Assembly (NCBI RefSeq): GCF_003387075.1 | Contig: NZ_QUMQ01000001.1 | Location: 4,588,001-4,652,000 of the forward strand | Direction of reading: 5' to 3' | Length of the DNA stretch: 64,000 nucleotides | From: Asanoa ferruginea | GTDB taxonomy: Bacteria > Actinomycetota > Actinomycetes > Mycobacteriales > Micromonosporaceae | Shown here: in pieces, positions 25,108 to 33,177 of the stretch | Layout of the letters: each line of letters starts with the position of its first letter | Numbering within the stretch: position 1 is the stretch's first letter | The notes under the pieces: generated by a model | The model's database searches: none | What the model was told of the DNA's origin: nothing | What the model saw: only the letters and a program-made list of their open reading frames with translations | Translations under genes and position numbers: made by a program

Positions 25108-25602
25108 ATGGGCATGCAGTTGCCGGGCGAGCTGATCACACTGCTCGACCTCCTGGGATACACGTGGCCGGCCTCCGACGAGGAGAAGCTGTTCGAGCTC
25201 GGCCAGGCCTGGATCGACTTCAGCAGCGACATCGCCGGTTTCGTCGACGCGGCCGGCGCGTCCGCCGCCGGTGTCCTGAACGGCAACCAGGGCCTCGACA
25301 TCGACGCGTTCGAGCAATGGTGGTCCGGCGAGGAGGGCCCGCTGGCCAGCGTGCTCAGCAACGTCGACGGGTCCGTTATCGGCGGCGCGGGTCTGATCGT
25401 CGCTGCCGCGATCGTGCTGGCGCTGAAGATCGCCGTGATCGTGCAGCTGACCATCCTGGCCATCCAGATAGCGCAGGCGATCGCCACCGCCGCACCGACC
25501 TTCGGTGCTTCTCTCCTCGAGATCCCGGTGTTCCAGACGATTTCCCGCACCATCGTCGGCAACCTGATCCAGGAGTCCGTCTGGCGGTTGCTGGATGGGT
25601 AA
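25108..25602 (+). CDS. CpnT-N/WXG100-like leader domain of a polymorphic toxin
   Basis: A 164-residue protein. Its start, MGMQLPGELITLLDLLGYTWPASDEEKLFELGQAWIDFSSDIAGFVDAA, matches the WXG100-like N-terminal domain of CpnT-type and other actinobacterial polymorphic toxins (the LG..WP..DE..L...G.AW motif). Hydrophobic helices follow at about 88-125. In many relatives this domain and the toxin domain are one polypeptide; here the frame stops inside ATGGGTAA, eight bases into the next gene, so leader and toxin are made as two coupled proteins. It likely carries the export signal for a type VII secretion machine located elsewhere. Confidence 0.75.
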   Translation: MGMQLPGELITLLDLLGYTWPASDEEKLFELGQAWIDFSSDIAGFVDAAGASAAGVLNGNQGLDIDAFEQWWSGEEGPLASVLSNVDGSVIGGAGLIVAAAIVLALKIAVIVQLTILAIQIAQAIATAAPTFGASLLEIPVFQTISRTIVGNLIQESVWRLLDG

Positions 25603-26113
25603 GAACCGCACCGGCAAGCTCGCCGCCAAGTTCGCCCGCGAGTGGGTGCGCGACGTGAAGAAGGTCAAGCGTCGACGGCGGGGAGACCCGACCGCACGCC
25701 CCACCCGCAACGCGTCCCCGCCGCGTCAGGCCTCGCACCGCGCCCGGGAGGAGGCCGACCGCCAGCAGCGCAACGGACGGACGAACGGCACCGCCGAGGC
25801 TGTCACCACCGCTGACGGCCGGCATACCGCCGTCTCGGTGAGCGACCACCCGAACAACATCTACCCGCCCCACCGCGAGGTCGCCCGCGTCCTCGACAGC
25901 GTCCCCCAGAACCTGCGCGCACCCTGGCACGGCAACTGCGCGCTGCCGCAGTCGTTGTCCCGCCTGCTCGACCAGGGCATCGACCCGCGAGGCGGCGCCG
26001 TCGGCGCGGCGCGGATCCGGGCGCCCGGCAACCCCGGGCACGGCGCCCACAATCCCTGCTGCAACAGTTGTGTGTCGTTACGGAACGAATTCGACCTCAG
26101 GGAGGCGCTGTGA
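25595..26113 (+). CDS. YwqJ-type nucleic-acid deaminase toxin domain
   Basis: A 172-residue protein. Residues 1-60 are basic and disordered (KKVKRRRRGD). Residues 65-172 match the YwqJ-like deaminase toxins: HTAVSVSDHPNNIYPPHREVARVLDSVPQNLRAPWHGNCALPQSLSRLL, then NPCCNSC. The zinc ligands would be H112 or C115 with C156 and C159 (CxxC). In the usual GxCAE motif the Glu serves as proton shuttle; here the sequence reads GNCAL, so L117 replaces it. Either this version is inactive or the alignment differs. The next gene encodes a SUKH-3 immunity protein, the usual partner of this toxin family. Confidence 0.75.
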   Translation: MGKNRTGKLAAKFAREWVRDVKKVKRRRRGDPTARPTRNASPPRQASHRAREEADRQQRNGRTNGTAEAVTTADGRHTAVSVSDHPNNIYPPHREVARVLDSVPQNLRAPWHGNCALPQSLSRLLDQGIDPRGGAVGAARIRAPGNPGHGAHNPCCNSCVSLRNEFDLREAL

Positions 26114-26565
26114 TGCGGCCCGACGACCGGGACCTGCCGTCGCGGGTGACCCAGGCCTTGAAGGCGGCTGGATGGTCGCCTCGCCGGCGGGTGGACGTGT
26201 CCGACTGGGAGTCGGCGCTCGCGCCCGAGGGGTTCGCCATGCACGACGCCGCTCGCGCTTTCCTGACCGAGTTCGGTGGGCTCGCGGTGCCGGTGAGCGG
26301 CGCCGGCCGCGACTACGCGCGGATCGGCGTGCGCCTCGACCCGGTCCTGTGTCTCGGCCAGAAGAAGTGGTTCGACAGCCTCGACGCGACCACGGCCGGC
26401 GACCTCTATCCGCTCGGCGAGGAACACGACGGCCACGCCAGCCTCGCGATGGACGTGGCCGGCACGATCCACCTGCTCTTCAACGATCAGGTGAAACGGA
26501 TCGGTCCCGGCGCGACCGGCCTCGCCCGGCTGCTCGAGGGCGAAGACGCCCCGGGCCAGGACTGA
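26113..26565 (+). CDS. SUKH-3 family immunity protein
   Basis: A 150-residue protein (ATG overlapping the toxin stop as TGATG). It has the SUKH-3 pattern: VTQALKAAGWSPRRRVDVSDWESALAPEGFAMHDAARAFLTEFGGLAVPV at the start, then KKWFDSLDATTAGDLYPLGEEHDGHASLAMDVAGTIHLLFNDQVKRIG. SUKH proteins bind and neutralise secreted nuclease or deaminase toxins in the producer and its kin. The tight coupling ensures immunity is made with the toxin. Confidence 0.88.
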   Translation: MRPDDRDLPSRVTQALKAAGWSPRRRVDVSDWESALAPEGFAMHDAARAFLTEFGGLAVPVSGAGRDYARIGVRLDPVLCLGQKKWFDSLDATTAGDLYPLGEEHDGHASLAMDVAGTIHLLFNDQVKRIGPGATGLARLLEGEDAPGQD

Positions 26566-26569
26566 CCGA

Positions 26570-27560
26570 TCAGGTCGCGGTAACGACGACCTTGCCGATC
26601 GTGGTGGAACTCTCCACTTTGGCGTGAGCCTCGCGGAGCGTCTTGGCGTTGAGTGGCCCGAGCCGAGTGGTGGCGGTGGTCTTCAGCTTTCCGGCGTCGA
26701 CCAGCTTCGCCGCCTCCTCCAGCAGGTCGTGCTGGTAGGAGTCGTCCGGCAGCAGGATCGGTCTGGTGAACATCAGCTCCCAGTGCCAGGCCACGCTCTT
26801 CGGCTTGAGGGGGAGCAGGTCGAGCCCTTCGGGCTCGTCGATCGCGGCGATGTGCCCGAACGGCCGGATCACCGCGGCGTAGCTGTCGATGTTCCCACGG
26901 GAGAACGGGCTGACGATGTAGTCGACCCCGCCGGGCGCCACGGCGTGCACGGCGCCGACCAGGTCGTGCCGGTCGATGACGTGGTGCGCGCCCATTTCGG
27001 TGGCCCACTTTCTGTGACTCGCCCCGCGCGGCCGTGCCGAGCACGGTGAGGCCGGTGCGTGCCCGGGCGAGCTGGAGAACCATCGAGCCCACACCGCCGG
27101 CCGCCCCGACGACCAGCAGCGTGCCGGTGCTGGCTTCGTTCAGGCCGAAGTGGTCGAAGAGGATCTCCCAGGCGGTGATCGTGGTCAGGGGGAGCGCGGC
27201 CGCGTCGGCGAAGTCGAGGCTGGCCGGTTTGTGCCCGACGACGTTCTCGTTGACCACCTGGAACTCGGCGCTGCTGCCGGGCCGGTCGATCCGCCCGGCG
27301 TAGAAGACCTCGTCACCGACGGCGAACCGGGTCACGCGTGGGCCGACGGCGGCGACCACCCCCGCGGCGTCGTTGCCGAGGATGCGGAACCCGTGCGGGT
27401 CGGCGTGGGCCCGGGTCTTGACGTCGGCCGGGTTGACCGAGACGGCCTCGATCCGCACCAGCAACTCGTGGTCGCCGGGCGTGGGCACCGGCACCTGGGC
27501 GTCGACCAGGCTCTCCGGGTCATCGATAGGCAACGGCTTGCGATAACCGACCGCGTGCAT
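26570..27560 (-). pseudogene. Zinc-type alcohol dehydrogenase/quinone reductase-like gene with a frameshift
   Basis: The first part (from ATG 27560) gives MHAVGYRKPLPIDDPESLVDAQVPVPTPGDHELLVRIEAVSVNPADVKTR, the start of the zinc-binding ADH family of about 335 residues (MDR superfamily), and reaches the Rossmann motif VVGAAGGVGSMVLQLARARTGLTVLGTAARGESQK. Around 27005-27011 the frame changes: the downstream frame continues KWATEMGAHHVIDRHDLVGAVHAVAPGGVDYI and runs to the normal C-terminus at 26570. A single extra base in the CAGAAAGTGG region explains it. This is a recent inactivating mutation, a sequencing error, or much less likely a programmed shift. No catalytic zinc cysteines are evident, as in zeta-crystallin-type members. 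Confidence 0.85.
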
Positions 27561-27700
27561 GAGATCGCCCATCAACTCACGGTAGCTCCAGGTGGTGCTG
27601 CGCCCCGCTGCGTATCCCGAATGCCGCTCGCCGGCCGACGCCGCATCGCCTCGGTCGCGGGACCGTCGGAACGTAACCGTCCCTAAGTGAGGAGCTCACG

Positions 27701-27970
27701 ATGTTGGCACAGGTCACGACCTACGCGGCCGACCCCGGGTGGCACAACGGCCCCTGGAACCACGGCGGACCCGGCTGGTGGATCGTCTTCCCGATCCTGT
27801 TCTGGGTCCTGGTGCTCTCGGTGGTCGGCTACGTCATCTGGCGCCGCTCGCCGATGCAGAGCGCCCGCCACGCCGGCGAGCAGACGCTGGCCGAGCGCTA
27901 CGCCCGCGGCGAGATCGACGAGCAGGAACTCCGCGAACGACGGGCAGCCTTGCGCAACAAGGCCCGCTAA
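27701..27970 (+). CDS. Small membrane protein with C-terminal SHOCT domain
   Basis: An 89-residue protein with one membrane helix at about 26-47 (WWIVFPILFWVLVLSVVGYVIW) and a SHOCT motif at the end (AGEQTLAERYARGEIDEQELRERRAALRNKAR). SHOCT domains are short oligomerisation modules common in small actinobacterial membrane proteins; function unknown. GAGGAG lies nine bases before the ATG. Its TAA overlaps the stop of the convergent SDR gene. Confidence 0.85.
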   Translation: MLAQVTTYAADPGWHNGPWNHGGPGWWIVFPILFWVLVLSVVGYVIWRRSPMQSARHAGEQTLAERYARGEIDEQELRERRAALRNKAR

Positions 27971-28803
27971 TCGAGGTCCATCGCGCGGCTGAGCTTCTCC
28001 CAGCCCGCCAGGTCGGCACGCAGCAGTTCGTGATGCGCGGCGATGAGCTCGACGGCGTCGTTGCCGAGCGCCAGCCGCAGCGGTGCCGCGGGACTGTCGA
28101 GGATCTCCAGGATGGCCCGGGCCGCCTTGCCCGGGTCACCTGGCTGCGTGCCGTCCATGGTGTCGACCGCGGCGCGGGTGGAAGCCGTCGACACGGCGTA
28201 TTCCTCGATGACCCGCGACCTGTGCATGCGCGCCCCGCCGAACTCGGTCCGGAACGCCCCGGGTTCGACGATCAACACCCGGATGCCGAATGGCGCGACC
28301 TCCGCGGCCAGTGCCTCGGACAGACCTTCGAGCGCGAACTTCGCCGCGCAGTATGCCCCGAAGCCCGGCATGCTGAGCTGACCGCCCATGGAGCTGAGCT
28401 GGACGATCGCCCCGCTGCGCTGGGCCCGCAGGTGCGGCAGGGCGGCCTTGGTCACCGCGACGGCGCCGAAGAACATCACGTCCAGCAAGGCCCGCAGGTC
28501 CGCGAGATCGAGTTCCTCGACGGCACCGACACTGCCATGGCCGGCGCTGTTGACCACCACGTCGATCCGGCCGAACTCGGCGATCGTCTGTGCGACCACG
28601 GCGGCCACCCGCGCGTCGTCGGTCACGTCGAGGGCCGCGGTCCGCACCCGGCCCTGGCCGATGGAGACGAGATCGGCCAGCCGGTCTGGTTGGCGTGCGG
28701 TAGCCATCACCCGGTCTCCCGAGGCGAGCGCCGCCAACGCCAACGCCCGGCCGAACCCGGCTGAAGTCCCGGTGATCAGCCACACTCGGCCCGTCTCTGT
28801 CAT
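27967..28803 (-). CDS. SDR-family oxidoreductase (extended substrate type)
   Basis: A 278-residue classical SDR: TGTSAGFGRALA (13-24), a NADP-favouring ARQPDRL after beta-2, VNSAGHG in place of NNAG, LSSMGG with the catalytic Ser, and YCAAKFALEGLSE with Tyr and Lys. The TGTSAGFGR start marks the group of SDRs that actinobacteria place opposite a LysR or TetR gene. The ATG at 28803 is used; longer in-frame extension upstream is not. A LysR gene is divergent, 108 bp away. Confidence 0.88.
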   Translation of the reverse strand: MTETGRVWLITGTSAGFGRALALAALASGDRVMATARQPDRLADLVSIGQGRVRTAALDVTDDARVAAVVAQTIAEFGRIDVVVNSAGHGSVGAVEELDLADLRALLDVMFFGAVAVTKAALPHLRAQRSGAIVQLSSMGGQLSMPGFGAYCAAKFALEGLSEALAAEVAPFGIRVLIVEPGAFRTEFGGARMHRSRVIEEYAVSTASTRAAVDTMDGTQPGDPGKAARAILEILDSPAAPLRLALGNDAVELIAAHHELLRADLAGWEKLSRAMDLD

Positions 28804-28894
28804 GGTGCGTTCACTCCTGTGGGTCGTCGGCTTGTTTCGCGAACCCACCCTGCCCGGCCGGCCCGAGACCTGGCCAACACAGCCTCCCTGCCGC

Positions 28895-28917
28895 GGTTAC
28901 AGTTTCAGACTGTGACC
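28895..28917. promoter_or_regulatory. LysR operator overlapping the LysR start codon
   Basis: A 23-bp inverted repeat with arms GGTTACAGT and ACTGTGACC (one mismatch) and a 5-bp centre. It covers the GTG start at 28912 and is close to where a LysR-type autoregulatory site should be. Position over the start codon fits a leaderless, self-repressed gene. Confidence 0.6.
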
Positions 28918-29814
28918 GTCGACCTGCGGCACCTGCGATACTTCGTCGCCGTAGCCGAACACCTCAGCTTCAGCCGCGCCGCCGAACACCTGCACCTGGC
29001 CCAACAGTCACTGTCACAGCAGATCGGCGCGCTGGAACGAGCCCTCGATGTGCGCCTCTTCGACCGCGACACCCGGGGCACTCGGCTCACCGGCGCGGGA
29101 CATTTCTTCCTGCCGGAAGCACGCGCCGTGCTAGCCCGCTTCGACGCGGCGGTGGCCGTGGCGAAACGCGCCGCCAGCGGTGAAGTAGGTCGCCTCGACC
29201 TGGCATTCCTCACGTCCACGGCCAACTACATGCTGCCGCCGGTGGTACGCGCCGTGCGCGAAAGGTTCCCTGACCTCGACCTCACGACCCACGACGTGCC
29301 GATCGACGAACTCGTGGCGGGGCTACGCGCTGGGCGGTTCGACGCCGCGTTCACCAGGCCGCCACTGGTCACCGACCTGGCCACCCGAACGCTGATCACC
29401 GAGCCGGTCTGCGCGGTGCTGCCGGCGGGCCACCCACTCGCCGACCGGGCCACCCTTGAACTCGCCGACCTCGCCGACGAGGACTGGGTACTCACGCCGC
29501 GCGACCTGTGGCCACCCTGGCACGCGAAATACGACCGCGACTTCGCCGCCGCCGGGTTTACCCCACGAGTCGTCCAGCGGGCGGCCGGCGTGCCCAACCT
29601 GCTCGGGCTCGTCGCCGCCGGCGTCGGGGTGACCCGTCTGGCCCGGTCGGCCCACAACATCCGGCGGACCGGGGTGGTCTTCGTACCGCTGGCCGGCGAC
29701 CGGGCCGAGACGGTCGTCGCCTGGCCGGCCACCCGCGAGGGGCCAGTGCTCCGCAACCTGCTCGACCTGACCACCGACCTTGCCGCGACCGGCGACATCA
29801 CGTCATGGGGCTGA
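28912..29814 (+). CDS. LysR-family transcriptional regulator
   Basis: A 300-residue LysR protein. The HTH lies at 3-62 (VDLRHLRYFVAVAEHLSFSRAAEHLHLAQQSLSQQIGALERALDVRLFDRDTRGTRLTGAG) and the periplasmic-binding-like effector domain at about 90-295. The GTG at 28912 gives the family's standard first residues. The divergent SDR gene is its likely target. Two hairpins follow its stop. Confidence 0.92.
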   Translation: MTVDLRHLRYFVAVAEHLSFSRAAEHLHLAQQSLSQQIGALERALDVRLFDRDTRGTRLTGAGHFFLPEARAVLARFDAAVAVAKRAASGEVGRLDLAFLTSTANYMLPPVVRAVRERFPDLDLTTHDVPIDELVAGLRAGRFDAAFTRPPLVTDLATRTLITEPVCAVLPAGHPLADRATLELADLADEDWVLTPRDLWPPWHAKYDRDFAAAGFTPRVVQRAAGVPNLLGLVAAGVGVTRLARSAHNIRRTGVVFVPLAGDRAETVVAWPATREGPVLRNLLDLTTDLAATGDITSWG

Positions 29815-29867
29815 GCGGAAAATTTGCCGCTACACGCGCAGGCCCACATCGGACGGCGAGCCGGCTC

Positions 29868-29890
29868 AGCGGTTCATGCGTTGAACCGCT
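29868..29890 (+). terminator. Stem-loop after the LysR gene
   Basis: AGCGGTTCA-TGCGT-TGAACCGCT is a perfect nine-bp stem with a five-base loop, 53 bp after the LysR stop. It has no U-tract, as usual for actinobacterial intrinsic terminators. Confidence 0.5.
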
Positions 29891-29926
29891 CCGGTCGTGG
29901 CGGCCGGTTGGGGGGTGTCGTTGTTC

Positions 29927-29974
29927 GGGCGTACATGTTTTGTTACGTACGTACATGACAAAACATGTACGCCC
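29927..29974. repeat. Perfect 17-bp inverted repeat between convergent genes
   Basis: Arms GGGCGTACATGTTTTGT and its exact complement enclose a 14-base centre that itself contains the palindrome TACGTACGTA. It is AT-rich compared with its surroundings and ends 17 bp from the stop of the NTF2-like gene. It may act as a bidirectional terminator for the LysR and NTF2-like genes, or be a remnant of a small mobile repeat. Confidence 0.7.
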
Positions 29975-29991
29975 CGAGACACCTACCCCGC

Positions 29992-30393
29992 CTAAGCCAT
30001 CGCTTGCTGGATGGCCAGCGTGTTCTGGTATTCGCGCCAGCGGGCGATCTTGCCGTCGCGAGCCGTCAGCACCGCGATGAAGGCCGCGGTCGCCTGCCGG
30101 CCGGTCGTGGTCGACGTGCCGGTGAGTTCGTATTCGACCACGATCGAGTCGGGGTCGGTCGTGTCGTGGATGGCGGTAATGCGGCACGCCTCGAAGCGGA
30201 CCGGGAACACCGCGCGCCGTGGGTTCGCGAAGTCGAGGAACTGCTGGCGGCCCTCGACGCGGTGCGGGCCGCCCGCTGCGAATGGGCTCTCGATAACCAC
30301 GTCGTCGGTCAGCAGATCGCCGGTCAGCGGGTCGGTCTGCCCGAACCACTGCTGGCGCATCCGCTCGAACAGGTCGCGGGGCGTGCTGGACAC
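29992..30393 (-). CDS. NTF2/SnoaL-like protein
   Basis: A 133-residue cone-shaped NTF2-fold protein: RDLFERMRQQWFGQTDPLTGDLLTDDVVIESPFAAGGPHRVEGRQQFLDFANP, then VVEYELTGTSTTTGRQATAAFIAVLTARDGKIARWREYQNTLAIQQ. Such proteins are isomerases, hydrolases or ligand carriers; function cannot be assigned. GTG 30393 is chosen because GGAGGTG lies nine bases upstream, while the alternative GTG at 30408 falls inside the operator. Its promoter region contains a doubled palindromic box. Confidence 0.75.
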   Translation of the reverse strand: MSSTPRDLFERMRQQWFGQTDPLTGDLLTDDVVIESPFAAGGPHRVEGRQQFLDFANPRRAVFPVRFEACRITAIHDTTDPDSIVVEYELTGTSTTTGRQATAAFIAVLTARDGKIARWREYQNTLAIQQAMA

Positions 30394-30407
30394 GATGCCC
30401 ACCTCCA

Positions 30408-30460
30408 CAAGATGAGTGGCGACTCAGGAAACCCACGATAGTGAGTCGAGACTCATCTTG
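30408..30460. promoter_or_regulatory. Doubled operator upstream of the NTF2-like gene
   Basis: An 18-bp element at 30408-30425 and its inverted copy at 30443-30460 match at 16 of 18 positions. Each contains a palindromic box: TGAGTGGCGACTCA at 30413-30426 and TGAGTCGAGACTCA at 30442-30455, 29 bp apart. A third GAGT-N5-ACTC lies at 30472-30484. On the minus strand TGGACA with ACTATC 16 bases later may be the promoter, overlapped by the upstream box. The regulator is unknown; no regulator gene is adjacent. Confidence 0.65.
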
Positions 30461-30477
30461 TCCACGCGCGTGAGTTT

Positions 30478-32601
30478 TTACTCGAAGTCGTCGGGTTCGA
30501 TCAAGTCGTCCCCTCCCCACAAGTCGTCGTCTACCCAGGCGGGCGCGGCCGCACGGCTACCGCCGCGGCTAATGCCAGCAGCGGGCGCGGTCGCAGGGCT
30601 CGCGGCGGGCGCACCCGCTCGGCCAGCGGCGGGCGCGGACGCACGGCTCGAGGCGGCGTCGCCGCCAGTGGCGGGCGCACCCGCACGGCCAGCAGCGGAT
30701 GCGGCCCCGGACGCCGCGACAGGCGCGGCCGAAGGGGCGGCGACGGGCGCGGTCGGCATTGACTCGGCCAGGACGTCGAGGACCTGCTGGCCGTATTTGG
30801 CCAGCTTGTTCTCGCCCACGCCGCTCACCTTGCCCAGCTCGGCCAGCGTCCGCGGCTCGTCGTTGGCGAACTGCCGCAGCGTCGCGTCGTGGAAGATCAC
30901 GTAGGCCGGGACGCCTTGCTCCTTCGCCGTTGCGGCTCGCCAGGCGCGGAGTCGCTCGAAGGTGCCGACCGCCTCGCCGGACAGGTTGGCAGCCGCGGCC
31001 GCGGCCTTGGGGGTTGCGGCGCGGGACTGGCGTGGGGTTTTGGGTGGGTCGCGGCGGAGCATGACCTGGCGTTCCTTGCCCAGCACCGCGCGGCTCGCGT
31101 CGGTCAAGAGCAGCGTGCCGTAGTCGCCCTCGACCGCCAGCAGGCCCTGCGCCAGAAGCTGGCGGACGGCGCCGCGCCACTCGGACTCGGATAGCTCTGT
31201 GCCGATGCCGAAGACGGTGAGTTGGTCGTGGCGGAAGCGGGTGACCTTGTCGGTTTGCCGGCCGAGCAGGATGTCGATCACTTGGCCCGCGCCGAAGCGT
31301 TGGTTGCGTTCGCGGTCCAGGCGGAGCACCGCGGATAGGAGTTTCTGCGCCGCGACCGTGCCGTCGAAGGACGATGGTGGGGTCAGGCAGGTGTCGCAGT
31401 TGCCGCATTGGGGTTCGCCGCCGGGCTCGCCGAAATAAGCCAGCATCTGGGCGCGGCGGCAGGAGACGGTCTCGCAGAGCGCGAGCATCGCGTCGAGGTG
31501 TGCGGCCAGGGCGCGGCGGCGGTTGCGGTCGGCGTCGGAGGTCTCGATCATTTTGCGTTGCTGGACCACGTCTTGCAGGCCGTAGGCCAGCCACGCCGTC
31601 GACGGCAGGCCGTCACGGCCGGCGCGGCCGGTCTCCTGGTAGTAGCCCTCCACCGATTTTGGCAGGTCCAGGTGGGCCACGAAGCGCACGTCGGGCTTGT
31701 CGATGCCCATGCCGAACGCGATCGTCGCGACCATCACCAGGCCGTCTTCGCGCAGGAAGCGGGACTGGTTGGCCGAGCGGGTCGAGGCGTCCAAGCCCGC
31801 GTGGTAGGGCAGCGCCGGGATGCCGTTTTCCACCAGCAACTCGGCGGTGCGCTCGACCGACGCGCGGGACAGGCAGTAGACGATGCCAGCGTCGCCCTTG
31901 TGCTCGGTGCGGAGGAACTCGAGGAGTTGGGTCGCGGGGCTCTTCTTGGGCACGATCCGGTATTGGATGTTGGGCCGGTCGAAGCTGGCCACGAACCGCT
32001 GTGCGTCGGCCAGGTTGAGCCGGGTGGCGATCTCGTCGCGGGTGGCGGTGGTCGCCGTCGCGGTCAGTGCGATCCGCGGCACGTCGGGCCAGCGCTCGTG
32101 GAGCACAGAGAGCCCCAGGTAGTCGGGGCGGAAGTCGTGGCCCCACTGGGCCACGCAGTGTGCCTCGTCGATCGCGAACAGGGCTATCCGCCCGCGCTCG
32201 AGCAAGCGCATCGTGTTGGGCGAGCCGAGCGCCTCGGGTGCCAGGTAGAGCAGGTCGAGGTCGCCGCTGGTGAAGGCGGCCTCCATCTCGCGCCGCTCGC
32301 TCCACTCCTGGGTGGAGTTGATGAAGCCGGCGCGCACCCCTAACGCGCGCAGCGCGTCGACCTGGTCCTGCATCAGCGCGATCAGCGGCGAGATCACCAC
32401 CCCGACGCCGGGCCGGACGATCGCCGGGATCTGGTAGCACAGCGACTTGCCGCCGCCGGTCGGCATCAGGACCAGCGCATCACCCCCGCTCACGAGCCGG
32501 TCGATGATCTCGGCCTGCTGGTTGCGGAACGTGTCGTAGCCGAAGAGCCGCCGGAGCACCTCAACCGGCGCGGCCCCCACCATCTCCGCTGACGTCGCCA
32601 C
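30478..32601 (-). CDS. recQ: ATP-dependent DNA helicase RecQ
   Basis: A 707-residue RecQ: helicase core with Walker A MPTGGGKS (46-53), DEAH box (145-148), aromatic-rich loop after it and motif [12 protein letters not shown]; RecQ zinc site with cysteines at 381, 399, 402 and 405; RQC winged helix to about 510; HRDC domain at about 543-615. Beyond residue 617 there is a low-complexity tail of about 90 residues with AGRAGAPA-type repeats that ends in an acidic [19 protein letters not shown]. RecQ unwinds forked and recombination intermediates. The tail is poorly conserved in type and its end may be a protein-binding peptide. Divergent from MarR. Confidence 0.95.
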   Translation of the reverse strand: MATSAEMVGAAPVEVLRRLFGYDTFRNQQAEIIDRLVSGGDALVLMPTGGGKSLCYQIPAIVRPGVGVVISPLIALMQDQVDALRALGVRAGFINSTQEWSERREMEAAFTSGDLDLLYLAPEALGSPNTMRLLERGRIALFAIDEAHCVAQWGHDFRPDYLGLSVLHERWPDVPRIALTATATTATRDEIATRLNLADAQRFVASFDRPNIQYRIVPKKSPATQLLEFLRTEHKGDAGIVYCLSRASVERTAELLVENGIPALPYHAGLDASTRSANQSRFLREDGLVMVATIAFGMGIDKPDVRFVAHLDLPKSVEGYYQETGRAGRDGLPSTAWLAYGLQDVVQQRKMIETSDADRNRRRALAAHLDAMLALCETVSCRRAQMLAYFGEPGGEPQCGNCDTCLTPPSSFDGTVAAQKLLSAVLRLDRERNQRFGAGQVIDILLGRQTDKVTRFRHDQLTVFGIGTELSESEWRGAVRQLLAQGLLAVEGDYGTLLLTDASRAVLGKERQVMLRRDPPKTPRQSRAATPKAAAAAANLSGEAVGTFERLRAWRAATAKEQGVPAYVIFHDATLRQFANDEPRTLAELGKVSGVGENKLAKYGQQVLDVLAESMPTAPVAAPSAAPVAASGAASAAGRAGAPATGGDAASSRASAPAAGRAGAPAASPATAPAAGISRGGSRAAAPAWVDDDLWGGDDLIEPDDFE

Positions 32602-32660
32602 CCGGCGATTCTATGGGGCTGGCAACCCGGCGCGGTTCTGCCTGTGGATAACTCAATCGA

Positions 32661-32715
32661 TACGCATGAGCGTACAAAATAATGGGCTTGACCGCTCAAG
32701 ACAACGAGCTATCGT
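32661..32715 (+). promoter_or_regulatory. MarR-gene promoter with two palindromic sites
   Basis: TTGACC (32688-32693), 16 bases, TATCGT (32710-32715) forms a good promoter whose start point would coincide with the MarR ATG at 32722, a leaderless message. CTTGA-CCGC-TCAAG (32687-32700) overlaps the -35 and TACGC-ATGA-GCGTA (32661-32674) lies upstream. The first is a typical MarR-type box. Confidence 0.6.
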
Positions 32716-32721
32716 CAGCTA

Positions 32722-33177
32722 ATGCGTACGGATACCGAGGTGGACATCGCCCGCCGGATCAACGCCGGCGTCTCCGCCTACGCCGAACGGGTCCGCGCGG
32801 AGCGTGCCGGCCTGCTGACGCTCACCCAGGCGGCGGTACTCGGCCAGCTCTACCGGCACGGCGCGATGACGCCGGGTGAGATCGCCGACCGGCTCCGTGC
32901 CAAGCCGCAGACGCTCACCCGCATCCTCGCCGCCCTCCAGGACCGCGGCTACATCGAGCGCACTCCTGACCCGGGCGACCGCCGGCAGTCCCTGATCACC
33001 ATCAGCCGAGGCGGCCGCGCCATCCTCGGCGAGGAGATGCGTCCAAGACACGTCTTCGCGGCGGCGTTGATGGCCCGCGAGCTGACCGAGGAGGAGCGCG
33101 ACGTGCTGGTCATCGCCGCCCGCCTCCTGGAACGGCTGGCCGCTGCCGGCGACCCGGCGGTAAGAGCCGAACCATGA
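32722..33177 (+). CDS. MarR-family transcriptional regulator
   Basis: A 151-residue MarR protein with winged helix at about 40-110 (LTQAAVLGQLYRHGAMTPGEIADRLRAKPQTLTRILAALQDRGYIERTPDPGDRRQSLITISRGGRAIL) between dimerisation helices. Its stop overlaps the ATG of the ABC exporter (ATGA). MarR-ABC exporter pairs usually provide inducible drug efflux; a promoter-overlapping palindrome supports autoregulation. Confidence 0.92.
   Translation: MRTDTEVDIARRINAGVSAYAERVRAERAGLLTLTQAAVLGQLYRHGAMTPGEIADRLRAKPQTLTRILAALQDRGYIERTPDPGDRRQSLITISRGGRAILGEEMRPRHVFAAALMARELTEEERDVLVIAARLLERLAAAGDPAVRAEP

Noticed and set aside
24356-26565. Mobile element or prophage origin for the toxin cassette
   Set aside because: No integrase, transposase, attachment site or composition shift is evident, and codon use matches neighbours.
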